Below, one piece after another: positions 57,500 through 64,000 of a stretch of 64,000 nt of DNA. A model generated the notes under the pieces. The model was not told the origin of the DNA, made no database searches, and worked only from the letters and a program-made list of their open reading frames with translations. The DNA is taken from positions 6,905,501 to 6,969,500 of the forward strand of contig JAQPZY010001675.1 in the NCBI GenBank assembly GCA_029931535.1, in the 5' to 3' direction. A program made the translations under genes and the position numbers. The stretch is from Margaritifera margaritifera (taxonomy: Eukaryota > Mollusca > Bivalvia > Unionida > Margaritiferidae). The first letter of the stretch is position 1. Every line of letters starts with the position of its first letter.

Positions 57500-58715
57500 T
57501 GTTCATCATGTATTCTGTATACAGTAACTATGTTTCAATACATATTCTGTATACAGTAACTATGTTTCAATACATATTCTGTATACAATAACTATGTTTC
57601 AATACATATTCTGTATACAGTAACTATGTTTCAATACATATTCTGTATACAATAACTATGTTTCAATACATATTCTGTATACAGTAACTATGTTTCAATA
57701 TGTATTCTGTATTATACAGTAACTATGTTTCAATATGTATTCTGTATACAGTACCAGTAACTATGTTTCAATATGTACTTTGTATACAATAACTATGTTT
57801 CAATATGTATTCTGTATACAGTAACTATGTTTCAATATGTACTCTGTATACAGTAACTATGTTTCAATACATATTCTGTATACAATAACTATGTTTCAAT
57901 ATGTATTCTGTATCCAGTAACTATGTTTCAATATGTACTTTGTATACGGTAACTATATTTCAATACATATTCTGTATACAGTAACTATGTTTCAATACAT
58001 ATTCTGTATACAGTAACTATGTTTCAAGATGTATTCTGTATACAGTAACTATGTTTCAATATGTATTCTGTATACAGTACCGGTAACTATGTTTCAATAT
58101 GTACTTTGTATACAGTAACTATGTTTCAATATGTATTCTGTATACAGTAACTATGTTTCAATATGTACTTTGTATACAGTAACTATGTTTCAATACATAT
58201 TCTGTATCCAGTAACTATGTTTCAATATGTACTTTGTATACAGTAACTATATTTCAATACATATTCTGTATACAGTAACTATGTTTCAATACATATTCTG
58301 TATACAGTAACTATGTTTCAAGATGTATTCTGTATACAGTAACTATGTTTCAATATGTATTCTGTAGACAGTACCGGTAACTATGTTTCAATATGTACTT
58401 TGTATACAGTAACTATGTTTCAATATCTATTCTGTATACAGTAACTATGTTTCAATATGTACTTTGTATACAGTAACTATGTTTGAATACATATTCTGTA
58501 TACAGTAACTATGTTTCAATATGTATTCTGTATCCAGTAACTATGTTTCAATATGTACTTTGTATACAGTAACTATATTTCAATACATATTCTGTATACA
58601 GTAACTATGTTTCAATATGTATTCTGTATACAGAATCTGTTTCAATAAGTATTCTGTGTACAGTACCTATGTTTCAATACATATTCTGTATACAGTAATT
58701 ATGTTCAATATACAT
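57500..58715. repeat. 32-33-bp minisatellite with 294-bp higher-order period
   Basis: About 37 copies of ATGTTTCAATATGTATTCTG plus TATACAGTAACT. Diagnostic variants recur at a fixed distance: TGTATCCAG at 57911 and 58205 (294 bp), GTTTCAAGAT at 58021 and 58315 (294 bp), ACCGGTAACT at 58081 and 58375 (294 bp). Nine-unit blocks have therefore duplicated as wholes. Further repeats are offset by one monomer (326 bp). Confidence 0.96.
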
Positions 58716-59130
58716 TCTTAATAAAGTAACTTCCATATTTCAACTCTGATCTGAGAATTTGATTTTCCACAAAAATATGTACACATTGTACAATCCATCA
58801 AATACAGTCCAGCTGCAAATTTCCCTTCAAGCACAGGTACTGTCATTTGTACTGGGAAAACTCAAATCTTATAACTGAACAACCTCAATTTCCAACCAGT
58901 AAGTTACTCAAAATAAAAAATAAATTGAGCATAAAATTAAGTTAGGATGGTCTTGAAATTTCTAAGAATCTGGCCCTGTGGCCCAAGTCTTTGAAAATTA
59001 AAAATAAAAATACTGTTTAAAAATTCACAGACATGCTGCCATAGAATAAATGTAACTGAAGTAGGTATACTGAGCTAATCAAGATCCCTACATTTATGGC
59101 AGATAACAGATAATAAGATGATTAAATCTA
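58716..59130. other. No recognised feature
   Basis: AT-rich DNA without a recognised gene. Confidence 0.5.
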
Positions 59131-59361
59131 CCGGTATGTATATACTCACAAACAAGTCTGGTCCAACTGCAAACAACATCGACCTTGATCTGCCAATGCA
59201 GTATGATCCCAGCCAGCAGATTAGACAGGCTCTATGTTGTTTGTTCTACTGATTACTCCTAAGAAACTGAATAGATCCATAGCTGTCAGTGCATTATGTG
59301 ATGGCAGATCTGGGTCTATGCAGTTTGCAGTTGGATGTGACTTATACACGAATATATATGG
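59131..59361. mobile_element. Double-hairpin MITE, full-length copy
   Basis: TA at 59129-59130 and 59362-59363. Terminal text GTATGTATATACTCACAAACAA, two hairpins and the spacer TTGTTCTACTGATTACTCC. The first hairpin has a small insertion in its loop (AGTATGATCCCAGCCAGC). Confidence 0.82.
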
Positions 59362-59639
59362 TATGTAACCACATATTAGAAAGAAGAAAAAAAACAACAG
59401 AGTGTTCATAGAAGATAAATGACCTGTCACCAATACCCCCTCTTTTGCAATATATGAAATGCCTTACCTAAATGATAAATTTAACCCAAGTATGATGGAA
59501 TTAAGAATGGACACTCAATACTGACACTATATCCCCTTCCACATTTGTGGCAGTTGACAGTAACCACCACTAGTGCTGACTTCTGCATTCCCGAAGTACA
59601 AATTTCCCATCTCTTAACAGTATATGTTGCTTGGTTGGT

Positions 59640-59825
59640 CAGTTAGTGCTTAACAGCACATCAACAGCTGAAAGGTCATTATCATACTGAGGCAAATGGA
59701 GTAAAGTGCTTTGCCTAGAGACACACCATGGCAGCTTACTTGGTCTGGTCTCGGTTGGATTTTAAATCTGCAACAGTCTGGTTGCAAGTCTGAACCACTA
59801 ACCACAGAGCGACCATTGCTTCTCT
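59640..59825 (-). mobile_element. tRNA-derived SINE (family B), diverged
   Basis: Collinear on the minus strand with 54396-54576: a degraded tRNA-like head (GGTCGCTCTGTGGTTAGTGG), then GTGTCTCTAGGCAAAGCACT and AGTATGATAATGACC. More decayed than the 54.4-kb copy. Confidence 0.7.
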
Positions 59826-60799
59826 CGCCAGTCCATGTATGAACAGTAATCTAAGATGGTAATTCAAATTTATAGCAGTAATCCAGAATTCAATAATGAG
59901 CATCTTGATGTGGCCACTCATACAGCACCATTTCAATGTGGTAGGGTGAATGTTCCTAAAAGAGACTTTGTACGTATTTTACTGAATTTGGACATAGAAA
60001 ACTAGATTGAAAACTATTTTCCAATACATCATATATAGTTATGGGCTTTGTGTTAATTACGCACTTAAAAAGAGCACTGTAGCAAAGTTCTAGGGGTTAG
60101 CTGATATGGAAAGTTTAACCTACTTTTATTCCAACTTGTACCAAATGTAAATGTTGATGTGTATATGGTTGCTCTGGATGTAGTTGGAGAGAAATTAACA
60201 AAACTAGCATGTGTATCCATGAAAGCAAACCATATCAGCATTCACCCGTACTAACAAGCATATGAAGAGATTTTATTACCTGGAAACTAGTGCTTCTGAT
60301 GGATATTAAACCACAGGTGTACACAAATTTTATCATCATGCGCATTTCCCCAACTGATAGTGATGATAACATACAGGTAAATACTCAACCCAACTGTTAT
60401 CAAGGCTGCACGTGCTGCATATCGGCCCTACTCATTTCTTTCCAAGTGCCTCCAGAGCTAATATTCACACCAGCATCTACATTCGCTGTCAGTCAAGACA
60501 AATGTAGGTTACTTTTTTGGTTCAAACAAGTAGATCTGTTTATCTTCTCAACTTCAAAATCTTTGCAGTCATGCACTTGAATAATTAATGGGAACTTCAT
60601 AACCTTATCGGACCTTTTTAGAGTTAAGATGTTTTCCATCAGACCTTCTACATCAAACTTTTTTGAAAATATGTAAACAGTCCATTTAAGTCACCATCAT
60701 GTACACACAAACTTGCATTACTTGCCAGAACAATCTAGCAGTAAGCATATTTTGTACACAACTGTAACAGGTGCCTTAAATAATTACGTGAAACAAGTA
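59826..60799. other. No recognised gene; one unassigned frame
   Basis: A 96-codon plus frame (60290-60580) is not recognised. It contains a CC-rich segment (NCYQGCTCCISALL) and a possible GTAAAT donor inside, but no exon can be supported. Confidence 0.4.
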
Positions 60800-61134
60800 C
60801 AGCTCTCCTCCATTAAAACATGCCTCGTTATAACGCAATTCCCGATATATCGCAGTACTGCTATGAACCCCATGACCAAAACCATACCAATGTATAACAA
60901 TATGAGCTGAAGAAAAATAAGGTGAAACTTAGTCTTATATATTCATTTCCTTTTCAAAATACCATTATTTAAATTTTTTTAATAGTGCCCGCTATACCAT
61001 GGTTTGGTATATTACACTATTCTCAATATATCGCGGCTCCATGCAGATCGCGGTTCTCAATATAACGCAGTTCAGTACATAACACCGTTGGCAGTTATGG
61101 ACCCTGACTCCTGTGCTATAACAAGAGAGAGCTG
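60800..61134. mobile_element. pogo/mariner-like MITE, copy 2
   Basis: TA at 60798-60799 and 61135-61136. The left end CAGCTCTCCTCCATTAAAAC and inverted right end CAGCTCTCTCTTGTTATAGC form the terminal repeat. It matches 6132-6452 nearly end to end, with a small extra segment (CGCGGCTCCATGCAGATCGCG). Confidence 0.88.
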
Positions 61135-61205
61135 TATTAGAGTCAGTCTCTAGCTTGCAAGCTCTCTAACAGTACTAGATTCTGGACACCTGATGCTACT
61201 CCAGT

Positions 61206-61443
61206 TGTGGGTTTAACACCATTTTTCAGCACATGATAGGCTATACATGGCAGCCAGTATATTTGGTGGAGGAAGAGGCTGGGGAAAACTCCAGGAAGAA
61301 CCACCAACCAATAGGAAGCTAGTGGCAAGTTTTCTCACATACCCATGTTGGCCCAGTCAAGACTCGAACCCACGCTGACAGATGTGAGATGTCAGTGATC
61401 TGTAAAGGAAAGCACCTTAGACCACTTGGCCACCCAGGGCCCC
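61206..61443 (-). mobile_element. SINE family A, copy
   Basis: The minus-strand head reads GGGCCCTGGGTGGCCAAGTG and GTGGGTTCGAGTCTTGAC (intact B-box-like text). The body GGTTCTTCCTGGAG, CTTCCTCCACCAAATATACT and CATGTGCTGAAAAATGG follows. Confidence 0.8.
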
Positions 61444-61908
61444 TATATAATCCAGACCACTACACAACTGCTACTCCATTTTGGGCACACACTAAATATG
61501 TCAACACTTTCTTACATAATGCAGGCTACTACACAACTGCTGCAATATTATGCAATGGCAGGTCAGGTTCTATAGGTTTTTTTCAGTTTGCTATGCATTA
61601 AAACAACATGCAAATCTGGTATCATAGTATCCATCAATTGAACCTTTTTATCATGATAAGAATATATGTTAATCATCTTGTGCAATCAGAAACTTCACAG
61701 GGAAGCCTCTTAAAAAGTATAATGTGATATACTTTATGAGTGTAATGCCCTTTCAAAACCTTCAACTTGCACTTTCAATTAGAATTCTTCCCTATTTCAC
61801 AGTACTTAGAGTCAACTACCTTTAGCTTCATCCTACAGGTACAGCAAACGGCCAAAGTCAACATCAGCATCCCCAGTTTTTGCTGAATTAGCTGTGTAAT
61901 TACTAATA

Positions 61909-62200
61909 CAGCACTCCCTCACTATAAGGCCCTTTATTATAACATGGTTCCTGTTGTAAGGCAGGTATCATCATGAAGCCCATTGTAATAAGTGGTAGTA
62001 CAATTATATATATCATGTACTTCATTATAAGGCAGTCTCACTATAAGGCTGTAGTCTCTATGGCTCCCATGGACAGTGTTATAATGAGGTAGTACTATAT
62101 ATGTATCATGTACTTCATTATAAGCTGGTATACTATATGGCTGCCATGGACAGTTTTATAATGAGGGAATACTGTGTGTGTGTGTATATATATCTATACT

Positions 62201-62273
<73 letters not shown>

Positions 62274-62690
62274 TGTACTTCAGTATAAGGCAGTCTCACC
62301 AAACAGTGGTACACTCTATGGCTCCCATGAGCAGCATTATAATGAGGGAGTACTGCATCATGCATTTCATTATAAGGTAGACTCACTGTTAGGCAGTACG
62401 ATCTATGGCTCCAATGGAGTGTTATAATGAGGGAGCACTTATAATGTACTTCATAATAAGGTATCTCACTATAATGCAGTATGATCTATAGCTCCAATTG
62501 AGTGTTATAATGAGGGAGCACTTGTAATGTTCTTCATCATAAGGTAGTCTCACTATAATGCAATATGATGTCTCCCATGGAGTGTTATAATGAGGGAGCA
62601 CTTATAATGTACTTCAACATAAGGTAGTCTCACTATAAAGCTGTGTGATCTATGTCTCCCATGGACAGTGTTATGGAGTATACAGTACTG
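61909..62690. mobile_element. pogo-like MITE (CACTCCCTC subfamily), internally amplified
   Basis: The left end CAGCACTCCCTCACTATAAGG follows TA and the right end ATACAGTACTG precedes TA. Inside, a unit of about 75-95 bp (ACTTCATTATAAGGTAGTCTC ... ATGGAGTGTTATAATGAGGGAG) is present about six times, interrupted by a (TA)n tract. Confidence 0.78.
62198..62271. repeat. (TA)n microsatellite within the MITE
   Basis: About 70 bases of TA dinucleotide, preceded by GTGTGTGTGTATA. Confidence 0.97.
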
Positions 62691-62959
62691 TATGAGTAAT
62701 TGTTGACACACTGGAATTTGGGTATGAACTAATATTCCCAAAATCTTGTAACAAAGGATAATATATAAATATGACCAAGCTTGACCTGCTAATGGAAATA
62801 TTGAATATTTACAAAGAAGTTTTTAAGCTTATAAAAAGATTTTTCAAATTTACTACTATTTTCAATAGTAGTACTGAACTATTGTAGATACTAAAGTCAT
62901 AGTAAAGAAAAGTGGAACCACTAAGACATTTATTTAAGTATAACATACTAAAATTCCAA

Positions 62960-63236
62960 TGTTCAATTTTTAAACAGAACAATATGCAAACATGAGCTAC
63001 TGCATATAAATTTAGAGTAAAACAATATGCAAACATGAGCTACTGCATATAAATTTAGAGTAAAACAATATGCAAACATGAGCTACTGCATATAAATTTA
63101 GAGTAAAACAATATGCAAACATGAGCTACTGCATATAAATTTAGAGTAAAACAATATGCAAACATGAGCTACTGCATATAAATTTAGAGTAAAACAATAT
63201 GCAAACATGAGCTACTGCATATAAATTTAGAGTAAA
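62960..63236. repeat. 44-bp minisatellite, about six copies
   Basis: The unit GTAAAACAATATGCAAACAT plus GAGCTACTGCATATAAATTTAGAG is nearly perfect across five to six copies, each with an ATGCAAAC octamer-like motif. Confidence 0.96.
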
Positions 63237-63252
63237 ACTTCATTAATTCTAT

Positions 63253-63421
63253 GAAAGTCCATTTAGGACATCAGAACAAAGTGTAAAGTTGTTTGAATGG
63301 TCTTGTGGTTTGTTTGAACGAGTTGTAAACTTGTTCTGAACAAAAATACAACTTGTTTGAATAAGTTGTAAACTCATTAAAACAACCTTCTCTTTTCTTC
63401 AGATGTCCTAAACGGACTTTC
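63253..63421. mobile_element. Foldback element with 20-bp inverted ends
   Basis: GAAAGTCCATTTAGGACATC (63253-63272) and the inverse of 63402-63421 match at 19 of 20 bases. The 129-bp interior has further TTGTTTGAA..AGTTGTAAAC repeats. No target duplication is evident, so it may be a MITE or simply a palindrome. Confidence 0.65.
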
Positions 63422-64000
63422 GTAAATTTAGTCTCTTTGATGACGGCAAACATGCATTCAAATGTATGCATGGGTGAGAGATAAAAAATTTTTTGTTAAA
63501 AAGTCCCTCCCTGCATAGCAAAAAATACAATCAAACACTGATAAACCAGACACTTATGTTCTCATCCCGTTCATTTAGGCTTCACTGTAAACAAACCCAA
63601 GATCTCAGTTTCAAGATTTGTAATCTGCATTACCCAAAGTATTTCTAATGAATGGACATGTACCTTATAAAATATATATTGACAAGCTATTGGCTGACAA
63701 GGATAAAACTGTGAATATTATTGTAAACAGACCATATCACTTAATTGGGGAAAATAGGAAGCAATTGAGAAGTAGTGTTGTTTCAAAGGCCACTGAGTTT
63801 TGACAATACCAGAATGGAATCATTGGGTTTGTCTATTTACATTTTATCTGTGTGGACCTATCTTAACCAATACAAAATAACATTGGAAATTCACTGCTCT
63901 CCTCCAAACTGCTTGCAAACAGAACCATAATGTACACCAGGCATCTTGCCTCACTAATCTGTTTTCTTATCGAGGGAAAGATCGTCAGGCTATAATTTTG
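63422..64000. other. No recognised feature
   Basis: AT-rich sequence without a recognised gene or element. Confidence 0.5.

Overview
This is a 64 kb piece of AT-rich eukaryotic (metazoan) nuclear DNA. It has no bacterial-style operons. Coding sequence is split by introns, and most of the window is transposable elements, minisatellites and microsatellites. The one cellular gene I recognise, together with the repeat style (gene-sized introns, degenerate arrays built on TGACCTTGACCTTTGACC-like text, 'aagggccataactctgtccaaaatgg' type interspersed repeats), suggests a lophotrochozoan, most likely a mollusc. The species is not determinable from the sequence alone.

The gene lies on the minus strand. 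It is a PPP1R16A/B-like (MYPT3/TIMAP) regulatory subunit of protein phosphatase 1. Three coding exons are visible: exon 1 (CDS 42862-43126, with start codon, MyPhoNE motif and RVKF PP1-docking motif), exon 2 (29912-29982, start of the first ankyrin repeat) and exon 3 (22334-22479, further ankyrin repeats). All have canonical GT-AG borders and compatible phases. The introns are about 12.9 kb and 7.4 kb. The rest of the gene should lie beyond position 1; I found no further exon in the leftmost 22 kb. An array of 12 copies of a 41-bp unit sits directly against exon 3 and repeats its 3' splice site plus the first 15 exonic bases.

The remainder is a dense mobile-element landscape. (i) A TA-flanked MITE family made of two consecutive related hairpins, with at least eleven copies and one three-hairpin variant. 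(ii) piggyBac-like TTAA elements at 4.9-5.9 kb and 10.7-12.5 kb, with a related fragment at 14.0-14.5 kb. (iii) hAT-like MITEs with 8-bp target duplications, two of them nested in other elements. (iv) pogo/mariner-like MITEs with TA duplications, one subfamily of which has amplified internal tandem repeats in three copies. (v) LINE fragments (endonuclease at 0.6-1.0 kb; reverse transcriptase or its C-terminus at 34.4-36.3 kb and 41.0-41.6 kb). (vi) A 1.6-kb solo LTR with a perfect 5-bp target duplication that splits one LINE, and a diverged relative at 38.1 kb. (vii) Two tRNA-derived SINE families. (viii) Degenerate zinc-finger/hAT-transposase-like pseudogene pieces.

About twenty tandem arrays (27 to 143 bp units) are spread through the window, including a 1.2-kb array with higher-order periodicity at 57.5-58.7 kb. 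Long open frames in the window (for example 240 codons at 56.5 kb) mostly arise because a repeat unit is a multiple of three, not because they are genes.
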